Source of the DNA: Erinaceus europaeus
Lineage: Eukaryota > Chordata > Mammalia > Eulipotyphla > Erinaceidae
DNA: 64,000 nt
Assembly (NCBI RefSeq): GCF_950295315.1
Contig: NC_080171.1
Location: 110,704,378-110,768,377 of the forward strand
Direction of reading: 5' to 3'
Of this stretch, positions 33,505 to 44,502 are shown in pieces; positions within the stretch are counted from its first letter, which is position 1, and each line of letters starts with the position of its first letter. Both the position numbers and the translations under genes were made by a program. The notes beneath the pieces were generated by a model. It had not been told where the DNA came from. It searched no databases and saw nothing but the letters and a program-made list of their open reading frames with translations.

Positions 33505-33777
33505 TTAAAAATATTTACTTATTTATTTCCTTTTTGTTGCCCTTGCTTTTATTGTTTTTGTAGTTACTATTGTTGTTGATGTCGTTGTTGTTGGATAGAA
33601 CATAGAGAAATGGAAAGAGGAGGGGGGAGAGAAAGACAGACACCTGCAGACCTGCTTCACCGCCTGTGAAGCGACTCCCCTGCAGATGGGGAGCTGGGGG
33701 GCTCGAACCGAGATCCTTAAGCTGGTTCTTGCACTTTGTGCCACGTGCACTTAACCCGCTGCACTACCACCTGACTC
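33505..33777 (-). repeat. SINE-B copy, reverse
   Basis: TTTGTTGCCCTTGCTTTTATTG, TTGTTGTTGGATAGAAC, CCTGCAGATGGGGAGC, CTCGAACCGAGATCC and head CACTACCACCTGACTCCC. Confidence 0.88.
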
Positions 33778-33778
33778 C

Positions 33779-34739
33779 CTCAATATCTATGTTTAGTGAG
33801 AAAGAGTGAATGATCATAAAATAGCTTTTTAATTTGTGTTATCCCAGAGTCAAAAGATAACTGTTTAAATAATAGTAGCAATATTTTTGGTTACCATGTG
33901 GGTAACTGAAATAATTATTGAATGACGACAGTAATAACGGAATTAGTAATATTCTAAGTTCCTTGGATGACATATAAAATTTTACAGTGATAGTTGAAGA
34001 TGGACTTAGTAAAAAAATGGACATTATTATGTGTAATTCTACCACTAAGACAAAATTTTACAGAGGTATAGTGGCTATTCAAAAATAGAAAAAAATGGAA
34101 TTGCATAAAAATCTCAATTAAAGCCAGAGAAAAGAGAAACATGTGTAGCTAACTAGTAGCCGCTTAAACTTCCAATAGTCTAACCACACCAATTAAAAGA
34201 AAAATTGTCACAGAAAATTTCAAAAACAGATGTTGTTTATAATAAAGTGGTCTAAATAATAGACACAGAAAAATTAAAAGTAGAGAGAGAAATATATATA
34301 CTATACTAACACTAGTCAAAAGGAAGACAGAGTAGCTATGTGAATTTAGACAAATCAGACAGAAAAGTGAAGAGTAGAGAGAAGCATTAAGTTGTTACAG
34401 AGAAACCAATATTTTTCATATCTATACAATATCGCAACACATGATAATTCTAAACAGGTCTGCATCTAACAAAAGACCATTAAAATGTGGAAGGAAAAAA
34501 ACTGACAGAACAAAAAGAAGAAATATATGCATCCAAAGTGTTTTTTTTGGGATGCATACAAGTTATAGTTGAAGATTTCAACAGTCCTTGGTTAATAAAT
34601 TGAGTCTGTAGAAAAAAAAATTGCATTACTTAAGTAGCACTATTAATCAGCTCTATCTAGTTTAATAAAGAAAGCTTTGAAAGATACGTTTTTGAGATCA
34701 TTTCTGTGGTAAAGAGGTCCAATTCCTTTTTTTTTTTTT
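33779..34739. other. Unassigned AT-rich sequence
   Basis: No gene or family recognised. Confidence 0.45.
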
Positions 34740-34865
34740 TTTTTAAGAGGGTGTGGGTGGTAGGAACAAGAGCATGACTCGGGCACATGCAATTCCGGGA
34801 ATAAAACTTGGAAGCTTATGGTTGAGGGTTCAATAATGAATCCACTGCACCACTTCCCAGGCCAC
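34740..34865 (-). repeat. Decayed reverse tRNA SINE
   Basis: T-run, GCATGACTCGGGCACATGC and the closing ATCCACTGCACCACTTCCCAG fit a SINE-D-like head. Confidence 0.5.
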
Positions 34866-35572
34866 TAGAGGGCTCAGTTCTTAGGAGACACACTTGAAGT
34901 CAGAATTGTTCAGCTGAAAGACAGCAGGTGGGAATGTCTAGTCCACTGTATCCTAGTCCCTACTGTTCAAGTATTTTCCCTGGAGGAACTTTTCAATATG
35001 TCGGTGTTATGCTTATGCAAGAGATCAACGGACACCACTTGAGTCCGTAATCACTAGATCAGGAGTTGAGAATTCAGAATGAGCATCTGGCGCCTTAGGT
35101 GTGGTGCACAGCATCAGTGCACCGGGCACCCTCCGAGTTGCACCATAAATCCCAAAGCATTATTTTACTCACATCCTGAAAACCGCAAAAAATACTTCAT
35201 CTTAAGCATATGGGTGATAGAGAGAAACTGAGAATAGAAATGAAATGTCACGTTGCAATCCAATTCCTTCTGTGTAGCTTTAAAAGCTTTCCTCATTTCA
35301 TGGCAGAGGACGTCTCACCACCTATGGCCAGAACTGTGCCCTGCTTTCCTTCTCTCTATATATATATGTCTCACTTAACTCAATATAAATAGTGACCAGG
35401 AAGATTCACAGTGGGGGAACTGCATTCGATTTCCAGTAGCTCATATGCAAGAGTGATAATGTAGTTGTCTCTCTCTCTCAGTAACAGACGAATATTTTAA
35501 TATAAGTAAAACAATAAGGCATCCCCAGGTGAGGAAAAGATTTTAAAAATGAATCTTGAAAAAGATTTTAAG
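34866..35572. other. Unassigned intergenic sequence
   Basis: No gene or recognisable repeat seen. Confidence 0.45.
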
Positions 35573-35584
35573 AAAAAGAAAATT

Positions 35585-35893
35585 GGGAGTCGGGCGGTAG
35601 CGCAGTGGATTAAGCGCAGGTGACGCAAAGCACAAGGACCGGCATAAGGATCCCAGTTCGAGCCCTGGATCCCCACCTGCAGGGGAGTCGCTTCACAGGT
35701 GGTGAAGCAGGTCTGCAGGTGTCTATCTTTCTCTCCTCCTCTCTGTCTTCCCCTCCTCTCTCCATTTCTCTCTGTCCTATCCAACAACGACAACAACAAT
35801 AATAACTACAACAATAAAAAAAAACACAGCAAGGGCAACAAAGGGAATAAGTAAAATAAAATAAATATTAAAAACAAACAAACAAAAAAAAGG
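35585..35893 (+). repeat. SINE-B copy, young-looking
   Basis: Box A TAGCGCAGTGG and box B AGTTCGAGCCC intact. Perfect duplication AAAAAGAAAATT (35573-35584 and 35894-35905). Shares GCAAAGCACAAGGACCGGCA with the copies at 38493 and 44503. Confidence 0.93.
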
Positions 35894-35905
35894 AAAAAGA
35901 AAATT

Positions 35906-36910
35906 ATGAAATTTATCAAAAAGACACAGGGACCAGTCTGAAGAAGATCTTAATGGTCAGTGCCAGAGCAATTTAAGCTACAAAGTTAAGAATGACAACA
36001 CTGGATAGTGTAAACTAAATAATCATGAGTCTATGGTATAATTAAATAAAGAAAACAAACATCAGAAACTTATAGGCCGTGTTCACCATTGTATCCTTAA
36101 CAACATAACACTTCATACATGATAGACCTTGAATCAGTATTTGTTGAGTGGAGTGTAAGAATGTTTTTCAGTTACTAAAAGGAATTCTGATTATTCTTAT
36201 GGAATTTTTATTTTAGAGAAATTTGATTGTTTGAGGGCTGTAATTGCCTAAGCTCTAAGAAAATGCGTGATCTTGTGTTTTACTGAGACACAGTGGCTCT
36301 ATTTGTAGTTATTTCTTCAGTAACAAAGACCCCTTTTTTTTTTTTTTTGGTAAATAAACAAAAAAGAAAATGCTGTTAGGGTAAAAATCCTTTATGAAAG
36401 AGGATTTCGTGGAGTAAATTTTCTATTCTGTCTGCTTTGTTTGTACTGAGAGAACACAAATTATGAGTTATTTGAGTTGTATTCTTTAATTATATTCCTT
36501 AAGTCTCATTGACCTGAAATCTCGTTTCCATATCAAAAGCTAAGGTTTAATTTTAGATGATAAGCAGAATGCAAAAAAGAAGTGATCAATCCCAAACCAA
36601 CAGACTGTCCTGACTTTGTGACTTCTAGTGCTTTATTTCTCTCACCTCTCTTAATTATACTATGTCTACGGATACAAAGCACACTCTTCCTACATTTTGA
36701 TACTTTAAAACTACACTAATATATAAATGACTGTTTTAGCATCGATTCAGAAATGTCTCCACTATAAAGCACAGTTTTAAAGGGCCAGAAAGATGTATTG
36801 GTCTAATTACTTGAAGAAAACATTCAAATTACAAAGATTTCAAAAACACTACCACAACAACCAAAATCCTCAGGTTATTTATATTAGTATTTTCTTGCAG
36901 ATAGTTAATT
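35906..36910. other. Unassigned sequence with possible MIR/L2 tail
   Basis: 36095-36160 (GATAGACCTTGAATCAGTATTTGTTGAGTGG) resembles the conserved end of MIR/L2. The rest is unassigned. Confidence 0.4.
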
Positions 36911-36926
36911 AAAACAAAAAAGAGGA

Positions 36927-37285
36927 GGTTGTGCAGTAGCTCCGTGGGTTAAGTGAGCATGGTGCAAAGCCCAAGGGCCAGCATAAGCATCCTGGCTCAA
37001 GCCCCCAGCACCCCAGCTGCAAGGGGGGGGATCGCTTCCCAAACGGTGAAACAGGTCTGCAGGTGTCTATCTTTCTCTCCTCCTCTCTGTCTTCCCTTCC
37101 TCTCTTGATTTCTCTTTGTCCTATCCAACAACAACAATAGCTATGACAACAATAGCAACGGCAACAAGGGCAACAAAATGGGAAAAATGGCCTCCAGGAG
37201 AAGTGGATTCGTAGTGCAGGCATCAAGCCCTAGCGATGATCCTGGAGGCAAAAGTAAAATAAATAAAAATTTAAAAAATAATAAT
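36927..37285 (+). repeat. SINE-B+ copy with 16-bp target-site duplication
   Basis: Full length with 3' module. Perfect AAAACAAAAAAGAGGA at 36911-36926 and 37286-37301. The head is somewhat diverged (TAGCTCCGTGGG). Confidence 0.93.
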
Positions 37286-37511
37286 AAAACAAAAAAGAGG
37301 ATTATGTTATGAACCTGCTGAATGTCTCTAATCTGTTTTATATTTATGGTGCTGAATTGTAATTTCCAGATTTATTAGTTGGAGCCCTAACACCAGTACC
37401 TCAGAATGTGATCATATGTGGAGAAAGGATCACTATAGAGGCATTTAAATTGTGATGAGTTCATTAGGGTAGACCCTAATCCAATGTGATTGGGGTCCTT
37501 ATAAGAAAAAA

Positions 37512-37640
37512 AGTTGGAGGAGGAGATAGCATAATGGTTATACCAAGAGACTCTTATGCCTGAGGCTTCAAAGCCCCATGTTCAATCCCCCCCAGCACCA
37601 CCATAAACCAGAGTTGAGCAGTGCTCTGGTAAATAGTTAA
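37512..37640 (+). repeat. SINE-C copy
   Basis: GGAGATAGCATAATGGTTAT head, TGCCTGAGGCTTC, box B TGTTCAATCCCC, CACCACCATAAACCAGAG and CAGTGCTCTGG. Confidence 0.85.
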
Positions 37641-37720
37641 AAAGAAGAAAAAAAGACAGGAAAAGAAAAGAGTTGAATACAGAAGCACACAAAGAGAAAA
37701 ACAATATAAAAACACAGGGA

Positions 37721-37933
37721 GGGCCCGGGTGGTGGTGTACCTGGTTAAGCGCACATATTACAGTGCGGAAGGATCCAGGTTCAAGGCCATGGTCCCCACT
37801 TGCAGTGGGAAAACTTCACGTGTGGTGAAGCAGAGCTGCAGGTGTCTCTCTGTCTCTCTCCTTCTCTATTTCCCTCTTCCCTCTCGATTTCTGGATGTCT
37901 CTGTCCAATAAGTAAATAAAGATAATTTTAAAA
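37721..37933 (+). repeat. SINE-A copy
   Basis: Head GGTGTACCTGGTTAAGCGCA, box B AGGTTCAAGGCC, CT block and AATAAGTAAATAAAGATAA tail. AACACAGGGA (37711-37720) recurs with a one-base insertion at the 3' edge. Confidence 0.9.
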
Positions 37934-38091
37934 AAACACAAGGGAACAGTTGCCACTTATAAATTAAGGAGAGAGACCTAAAATAGATTTTCTCTTCAGA
38001 GTACCCAAGAAATCAATCATACCAATATACTTGCAACACTTTGAGCATCAGATATTATCCTGACACTGAAGCCTGATAAAGATACGCCAAA

Positions 38092-38285
38092 AGGGCTGGC
38101 AAGACGGCTTACGTGGGTCAGGCACTTGCTTTTTCTTGGGCATAATCCATGTCTGAGCCCAGAACCCACCGCACTGAAAGAAGCTTTATATTGTGGTGTC
38201 TTTCTCTCGGTCCATCTCTGTCAGTGGAGACCCAGTAACAACCACATAGTCGGAATAATAAATAATTAAATAAAAATAAAGACAC
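38092..38285 (+). repeat. Decayed tRNA SINE
   Basis: GGCTGGCAAGACGGCTTACG, GTGTCTTTCTCTCGG and an AATAATAAATAATTAAATAA tail. Confidence 0.5.
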
Positions 38286-38492
38286 CCCAAGAAGAAAATT
38301 TCAGACTAATAGTCTCATGAATTAATTAATCATTACTCTACTCATGAGTAGATTAATGAATAGAAATACAAAATCCTCAACAACTTATCAGAATTTTTTT
38401 TTTTAGATAACACTTTAAGAATTTTATATTCCACAAGCAGGAAGCATTCGTGCCATGAAGGCTGCAGTAGCTCAACATTAGAAAAATCAATA

Positions 38493-38768
38493 GGGAGTCG
38501 GGCTGTAGCGCAGCGGGTTAAGCGCAGGTGGCGCAAAGCACAAGGACCGGCATAAGGATCCCGGTTCAAACCCCGGCTCCCCACCTGCAGGGGAGTCGCT
38601 TCACAGGCGGTGAAGCAGGTCTGCAGGTGTCTATCTTTCTCTCCTCCTCTCTGTCTTCCCCTCCTCCATTTCTCTGTCCTATCCAACAACGACAACAACA
38701 ATAATAACTACAATAATAAAACAACAAGGGCAACAAAAGGGAATAAATAAATAAAATAAAATATTTAA
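38493..38768 (+). repeat. SINE-B copy, young-looking
   Basis: Box A TAGCGCAGCGG (38506-38516) and box B GGTTCAAACCC (38563-38573), 57 nt start to start. Duplication AAAAATCAATA at 38482-38492 and 38769-38779. Confidence 0.95.
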
Positions 38769-38783
38769 AAAAATCAATAAATT

Positions 38784-39124
38784 GGGGGTCAGCGCAGCAG
38801 GCTAAGTGTACCTGGTGCAAAAAGCAAGGACCAGCCTCAATTCTAGCCCACAGCTTCCCACCTGCAGGAGAGTCGCTCCACAGGCGGTGAAGCAGATCTG
38901 CAGGTGTCTTTCTCTCCCCCTCTCTGTCTTCCCCTCCTCTCTCCATTTCTCTCTGTCTTGTCCAACAACGGAGGACATCAACAACAACAGTAATCAGTAA
39001 TAACCACAACAAGGCTACAACAACAAGGGCAACAAAAGGGGAAAAAAATGGCCTCCAGGAGCAGCGGGTTCATGGTGCAGGCACTGAGCCCCAGCAAATA
39101 ACCCTGGAGGCAAAAAAGAAAAAG
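38784..39124 (+). repeat. SINE-B+ copy at the same target site
   Basis: Full length with 3' hairpin module. Duplication AAAAATCAATAAATT at 38769-38783 and 39125-39139: its left copy is the right duplication of the previous SINE. Confidence 0.93.
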
Positions 39125-39182
39125 AAAAATCAATAAATTAATACACCACATTACTAGGAAAAAAGAAAAAAAAAAAGCAGAG

Positions 39183-39310
39183 AGAAAGCTTCAGACCTGG
39201 TGAAGCAGGGCTGCAGGTGTTTCTCTGTCTCTCTCCCTAACTCTTCCTTCCCTCTTCATTTTTCTCTGTCTCTATCTAATAAAGAAATAAAAATAAAGTT
39301 TAAAAGATTT
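39183..39310 (+). repeat. SINE-A copy, 5'-truncated
   Basis: Starts at AAGCTTCAGACCTGGTGAAG, then CT block and AATAAAGAAATAAAAATAAAG tail. No promoter. Confidence 0.78.
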
Positions 39311-39334
39311 ATATATAAAAAAGGGACCAAAACT

Positions 39335-39960
39335 TGTTTCCAGGCCAGGGTGGAGTCGGAGGTAGAATGTACTCCTTGCATGTGTAAGACTCAGGCTTGA
39401 GTATGTGAGCAATAGTGGGAGGAGGCCTGGGTTATTGGTAGAAGTGGTGTGTCAATATCTACCTTGGAAAGACAAGAAATTTCACTCATATGACAACTGA
39501 CTTGTAAAGTATTATTTCCCTAATAAAATAATAATAATAAAAAAAAACTCTTCATAGGCCAAGGAGGTGGTTCAGTTGGTAGTGCATGCTTTGCATGAGT
39601 AGACCTCAGGGTAAGACCAAGCAGTGTTCTGGTCTATATAGATCTGTCTGTTTGTCTTTTCAGTCCACCCCTTTCCTTTCCACTCATAAAATAGATAATT
39701 TTTTTTTAAGAATTAAGAATTGGGCACTGGTAGAAAGTGGCTCATCTGATAGAATTTATATATTATCTTGTGCAAAGAATTGAGTTCAAGTCCCAGGCCA
39801 CCACATAAGAGTGGCTGCAGGGGAAAGCTTTATAAGCCGTGGTGCTATGCTGTCTCTCCTTCTCTCTTCCTCTGTCTCTCACTCTTTCTAAAGGAAAGAA
39901 AAAAGTAAATAGCTGCTTGCAGCAGTGGAATCATTCAGGCACTGAATAGGAGTGATAATC
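39335..39960 (+). repeat. Run of three decayed tRNA SINEs
   Basis: Heads at about 39338, 39553 and 39718, each with A-rich or AATAATAATAA tails (near 39520 and 39695) or a CT block (39855-39890). Confidence 0.5.
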
Positions 39961-40027
39961 TGGCCCCAGGCTTTCAGGTCCTGGCACATAATGGTAGACC
40001 AGGGCCTAGGCTGGGGGTGAGAGTGTT

Positions 40028-40103
40028 TTGTAGAAATTTTACATATGTGTCAACAATTGTATTTACTGTAAGAGACTAATATCCCCCCAATAAACAAATT
40101 AAA
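40028..40103 (+). repeat. L1 3' end fragment, sense
   Basis: CAATTGTATTTACTGTAAGAG and CCCCCAATAAACAAATTAA match the L1 tip at 61370-61420. Confidence 0.75.
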
Positions 40104-41166
40104 ATTGGCCCCAGATCCTAAAAGAGCTAAGTGGAACATAGAATTGATTTTTTCTGAAGAGCATCAGTCTGAAAGAAGAAAAAGTCCAGTTAGTATGAAA
40201 GATAGGAGCTGTGCTAGCGCCTGGCATGTATATGTGAAATGTGACATAGATAATCAGATACAGAGACTTACTTTAACTTGTTCACAGATGATTGTCAGAA
40301 AAAATGACATAAAGTCCTGGTCCTCATTCTGCCAAGGAGGACCAGTTACTGGCCCTGCTGAGTCTCCATTTGAACAGCAGTGGTGACTCAAACTTAGCCA
40401 GTGCCTCGAGGAGTAAATCATCCAGCTCCAAGCAGCTAATGAGTTAAATAGAATAGGGGTTTTGAGGAGTGGGGACAAATGGACCCGTCAGGTTCAGTTC
40501 CAACCTTCTTCGAGAGGTCCCACCTCATGTACCACAAAGCAAAAATCTCCAGCCACTATTCTTTCTTGCAACAGAAGTTTTAGGCGCAAATTAGAGCACA
40601 CTTAATGGTGCAAGATGGGCGAGGCCTGTCTTCCTGCTGATTTAGCAACTGCCACAAGACAGCGTCACAAAGAGTGGGTGTTCCTGCTACAGCATTTCCA
40701 GGCCCCCTCTGCTGCTGTCTGCCATTATCCTCGTAGCTTGGCTGTGTCAGAATCTTCCATTCTCATTTTCCCAACTTGGTGTGGGATCCTTTAGAGAAGT
40801 GACACAGCAATTATAACTTTGAACTGCATGTTGAGATCGTCACCTGGCCATTTTAGATTTTTTTTTTTTTTTAAATAAGCAATCAATCATATGGCTGCTT
40901 GTAAGCAGGCACTGAGTTGCTGAGGACCTTTCATAGCAACACGCAAGTTTTCTTGATTAAATAAGGGCAGTGTTGAACATAAAAATAGGGTGGAGGGTGA
41001 GGATGGGTTCAAGGGGTTCTCCAGAGGAGACCTGGTGCTCTTACCTTCTCTTTTCTAACTGGAGATATTACTGGAAACAGAGACTGACTCACTAGAGGTG
41101 CAGGTCTATCAGAGATGACTATACCAATCTGTGAGATAAAGGATTAACTGAGGGAAGAGAGGAGAT
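40104..41166. other. Unassigned intergenic sequence
   Basis: No gene recognised. A 93-codon frame at 40105-40386 has no family resemblance. The stretch near 40560-40860 is repeat-free by eye and could be conserved noncoding sequence, which needs an alignment to test. Confidence 0.45.
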
Positions 41167-41180
41167 AGAGAATAAAAACT

Positions 41181-41398
41181 AAGGCCTGGTGGTGAGACAC
41201 CTGGCTGAGCACATGTATTACAGTGCGCAAAGACCCGGGTTCCAGCCCCCGGTCCCCACCTGCAGGGGGAAAGCTTTGCGAGCGGTAAAGCAGTGCTGCA
41301 GGTGTCTGTCTCTCTCCCTCTCTATCACCCCCTTCCTTCTTGATTTCTGGCTGTCTTTACCCAATAAATAAAGATAATTTTTTTAAAAATTTAAAAAA
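41181..41398 (+). repeat. SINE-A copy with 14-bp target-site duplication
   Basis: Full SINE-A ending CCCAATAAATAAAGATAA. Perfect AGAGAATAAAAACT at 41167-41180 and 41399-41412. Confidence 0.95.
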
Positions 41399-41434
41399 GA
41401 GAGAATAAAAACTCAAGGGATTACTTATTTTATT

Positions 41435-41562
41435 TTAGTATTTATTGATTTGCCAGAGCACAGCTGGATTATGGTGGTGTTGAGGATTAAACTAGGGCCT
41501 TTGGTGCCTCAGGCATGAAAGTATTTTTGCATAACCGTTATGCTGTCTCCCCAGTCCAGAAA
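41435..41562 (-). repeat. SINE-C copy
   Basis: TTATTGATTTGCCAGAGCAC, GGTGCCTCAGGCATGAAAG and GCATAACCGTTATGCTGTCT. A palindrome-like head is typical of the family. Confidence 0.85.
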
Positions 41563-41689
41563 TTGCTCTCTAAACTTGATTTTTAGGATTTGGGGTCAGA
41601 ATAACTATCACCATTAACATTTTCTATATTTTATTCCTTACTGTTTCAGTAAACTTGTTCCAATAGGTTTTCTTTAAATCTTTTTTTAA

Positions 41690-41902
41690 TTTAAAGAGTT
41701 TTAAAAAACTTTTAATTTGATAGGCAGTGAGAATTTGAGAGGAAAAGGGGATACAGAGGGAGAAAGAGGCAGAAACATACCTGCAGCACTGCTTCAGGGC
41801 TTGTGAGGTTCTCCCCTTGCAGGTGGGAGCTGGGGACTTGAACCTGAGTTCTTGTGCAAGGTAATATGCACTTAACCAGGTGTGCCACTGCCCAGCACAC
41901 TA
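41690..41902 (-). repeat. SINE-A copy, reverse
   Basis: CCTGCAGCACTGCTTCAGGG, CCCTTGCAGGTGGGAGCTGG, TTGAACCTGAGTTC and head ACCAGGTGTGCCACTGCCCAG. Confidence 0.8.
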
Positions 41903-41927
41903 TTTTTCTTTTAAAAGATGATTTTCT

Positions 41928-42235
41928 GGTGGCTGGGCGGTAGCGCAGTGGGTTAAGCGCACATGGCACAAAGCGCAAGGACAGGCACAAGGATCCTGGT
42001 TCGAGCCCCCGGCTCCCCACCTGCACAGGGGTCACTTCACAAACAGTGGAACAGGTCTGCAGGTGTCTTTCTCTCCCTCTTTGTCTTCCCTTCCTCTCTC
42101 AATTTCTCTCTGTCTTATCCTACACAATAACAACAAAATGGGAAAAATGGCCGTCAGGAGCAGTGGATTCACAGTGCAGGCACCGAGCCCCATCAGTAAC
42201 CCTGGAGGCAAAAAAAACCAAAAAGTGTTTAAAAA
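41928..42235 (+). repeat. SINE-B+ copy
   Basis: GGGCGGTAGCGCAGTGGG head and box B GGTTCGAGCCCC. The CAA block is short, then the 3' module. Duplication ATGATTTTCT (41918-41927 and 42236-42245). Confidence 0.92.
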
Positions 42236-42284
42236 ATGATTTTCTTTTGAACCATCAAGAAGATTTTTTTAAATTCAATTTTTT

Positions 42285-42593
42285 AAACTTATTTATTTAT
42301 CTTGCCTGCAGGGTTATCACTGGGGCTCAGTGCCTGCAATACAAATCCACTGCTTCTGGAGGCCATGTTATTGTTGTTATTACTGCTATTGTTGTTGTTG
42401 GATAGGACAGAGAGAAATTGGGAAAGGAGGGGAAGGCAGAGAGAAAGATAGACACCTGCAGACCTGTTTCACCACTTGTGAAACAACCCCCCTGCAGGTA
42501 GGGAGCTGGGGGCTTGAACCAGCATCCTTGCGCCGACGATCCTTGTGCCTCGTGCCATGTGCACTTAACCTGCTGTGCTACCACCCAGCCCCC
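42285..42593 (-). repeat. SINE-B+ copy, reverse
   Basis: Reversed module (TTGCCTGCAGGGTTATCAC), TTGTTGTTGGATAGGACAG, CTTGAACCAGCATCC and head. Perfect AAATTCAATTTTTT at 42271-42284 and 42594-42607. Confidence 0.93.
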
Positions 42594-42719
42594 AAATTCA
42601 ATTTTTTTAGATACATTCTTCAACAGCATTGCCTAAGTTTTAAGACACATAGCAGAATGTCTTGACTTACTATGTTGTTAAGTATATCTTTCGCAGTCGC
42701 TCCAAATTACAGTGGGCAC

Positions 42720-42878
42720 GGGATGCATTGGATCGACCTTCCCGCGGTGCATCCCGTGAGTACCCATTCATTGGGGAAACTGACGATCCTTCCTAGCCAA
42801 CTGAATCCACATGGATCCCAGTCACTTTCAAAGCCATTAACTGACTACGGAAGAAGGGTAAACGCTAGAAGAAGAAGA
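42720..42878 (+). mobile_element. 159-bp retroposon with 5' hairpin and (GAA)n tail, family unknown
   Basis: Bounded by a perfect 11-bp duplication ACAGTGGGCAC (42709-42719 and 42879-42889). The 5' end is an inverted repeat, GGGATGCA (42720-42727) and TGCATCCC (42748-42755), with a 20-nt GC-rich loop; one more pair forms with the flanking C. The 3' end is GCTAGAAGAAGAAGA, a GAA microsatellite rather than poly-A. I see no good box A/box B pair and no open frame. A partial relative sits at 22928-23005. It could be a non-tRNA SINE or the truncated end of a LINE that ends in a microsatellite; I do not recognise it. Confidence 0.8.
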
Positions 42879-42889
42879 ACAGTGGGCAC

Positions 42890-43350
42890 ATTGGTTTTTC
42901 GTTTTGTGCTTAAACTATAGAATGAGATGAGATCACTTTATAAATGGAGCAGAAATAGCCATAACCTAGGGACCTGGATTTGGAGTCAGTCACAGAAAAA
43001 GATAAGACTTAATTAAGACAACAAATGTGTTTTATTTCCTAACAGAGAATTGTTTTATGACAGGAAGGTATATTTTACAGTGTAACTATGTAAAAATATG
43101 TTAAGCAATCAAATGGGTATATGATGTATTGTTCCTAATTTCTGATCACAAGGCATTCTTGTGTTTGGCTAATCAATCATCTTGTGATGTGGAAACAGTA
43201 CTCCCATTCCAAGAGCCAAAAATGTCAGATACTCAATTCTTAAATTGCCTCCTAGTGAAGCCACTTGCATGCGACCTAGACACTGTCAAATGCATTGGTT
43301 CCCTCCTCTGCCCCTCTTTCCTTGTTGTAAAGTAGCAATAAAAATAAGCA
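42890..43350. other. Unassigned intergenic sequence
   Basis: No gene or recognisable repeat seen. Confidence 0.45.
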
Positions 43351-43351
43351 C

Positions 43352-43695
43352 GGGGAGCCACACGGAAGCACACCAGATGAACCGCACATAATGCAAAACT
43401 CAAGGACCAGCTCAAGGATCCGGGTTCAAGCCCCCAGCTCCCCACCTGCAGGGGGGTCACTTCACAAGTGGTAAAGCAGGTCTCCAGGTGTCTTTCTCTT
43501 CTCCCTTCCTGTCTTCCCCTCCTCTCTCAGTTTCTGTCAGTCCCATCCAATAATAACAGAAGCAGCAACAATAATAATAACAACAAGAACAATGAAAAGA
43601 GAGAGAGAGAGACAGCCACCAGGAACAGTGAATTTGTTGTACAAGCACTGAGCCCCAGCAATAAACCTGGAGGCAAAAACAAACAAACAAAAAAC
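43352..43695 (+). repeat. SINE-B+ copy, diverged head
   Basis: GGGAGCCACACGGAAGCAC head, box B GGTTCAAGCCCC, a (GA)n patch in the CAA block and 3' module ending AACCTGGAGGCAAAAAC. Confidence 0.85.
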
Positions 43696-44284
43696 AGATC
43701 TATACAGAGTACATTTTTGAGAAGGAAGTAATGAAGACATCAATTATGATGACTTTAGTGGTAGTGCCCATGTCTAGGACCTTCAAATATTAAGGATGCC
43801 ACAGATTGGTCTGTGGCCAGCTCCAGAGGAAGTTCTACTGACTCACTGAGGATCTGTTCATTTGTGAATCTTTTGTTCTGTAACTGCTAAAATGCACTGC
43901 TTTCAAGTCTTGCTGCAGTAACTGAGCTACTGAGAATCCATTCAGTGAAATTTCCAATTGAGATCAACTACCATTTGCTTCTCTAGTTTGAAACCAAGTC
44001 CCTCATTTGCCATCAATTTGCAACCATTTTACAACCTCACAGACACAGTGGCTAAGGTAAGAGAAAACCAGAGGTGAGATTCAGAAACTAGTATTTTATG
44101 CAGCTAAACAGACAATATTCTCAGTGTGTGAGATGGGCAACCAGTAATTGCTACAAGATTAAATAGGGCTGACTGCTAAATTGATTTTGGACTAGTTAAG
44201 TATGAGTTGCTTTGAGATATCTGGTAGGTATTTGATAAGCTCGTTGTGTTGACAGGAAAGAGATCTGAACTGAATATAGATTGA
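43696..44284. other. Unassigned intergenic sequence
   Basis: No gene or recognisable repeat seen. Confidence 0.45.
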
Positions 44285-44484
44285 AGGACCAGGTGGTGGT
44301 GCACCCAGTTAAAGCACATGTTACAATGTGCAAGGACCCATATTCAAGCCCCTGGTCCCCACCTGAAGGTGGGAAAACTTCATGAATGGTGAAGCAGTGC
44401 TGCAGGTGTCTCTCTGTTTCTCTCCCTCTCTACCACCCCCTTTCCTTTTTGATTGCTGGCTGCCTCTGTCCAAAAAAAATAAAG
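44285..44484 (+). repeat. SINE-A copy
   Basis: GGACCAGGTGGTGGTGCACC head, box B ATATTCAAGCCCC, CT block and AAATAAAGAAAGAAAAGG tail. The next SINE inserted into this tail. Confidence 0.88.
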
Positions 44485-44502
44485 AAAGAAAAGGAAAGAA
44501 TA

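Noticed and set aside
38493..38580. SINE heads as genuine tRNA genes
   Set aside because: Box A and box B are present, but no clover-leaf with proper acceptor and anticodon stems can be drawn, and the head always continues into the SINE body and tail.
40105..40386. 93-codon frame as a small gene
   Set aside because: No family, promoter or splice context, and no independent support; length is within chance expectation for 64 kb.
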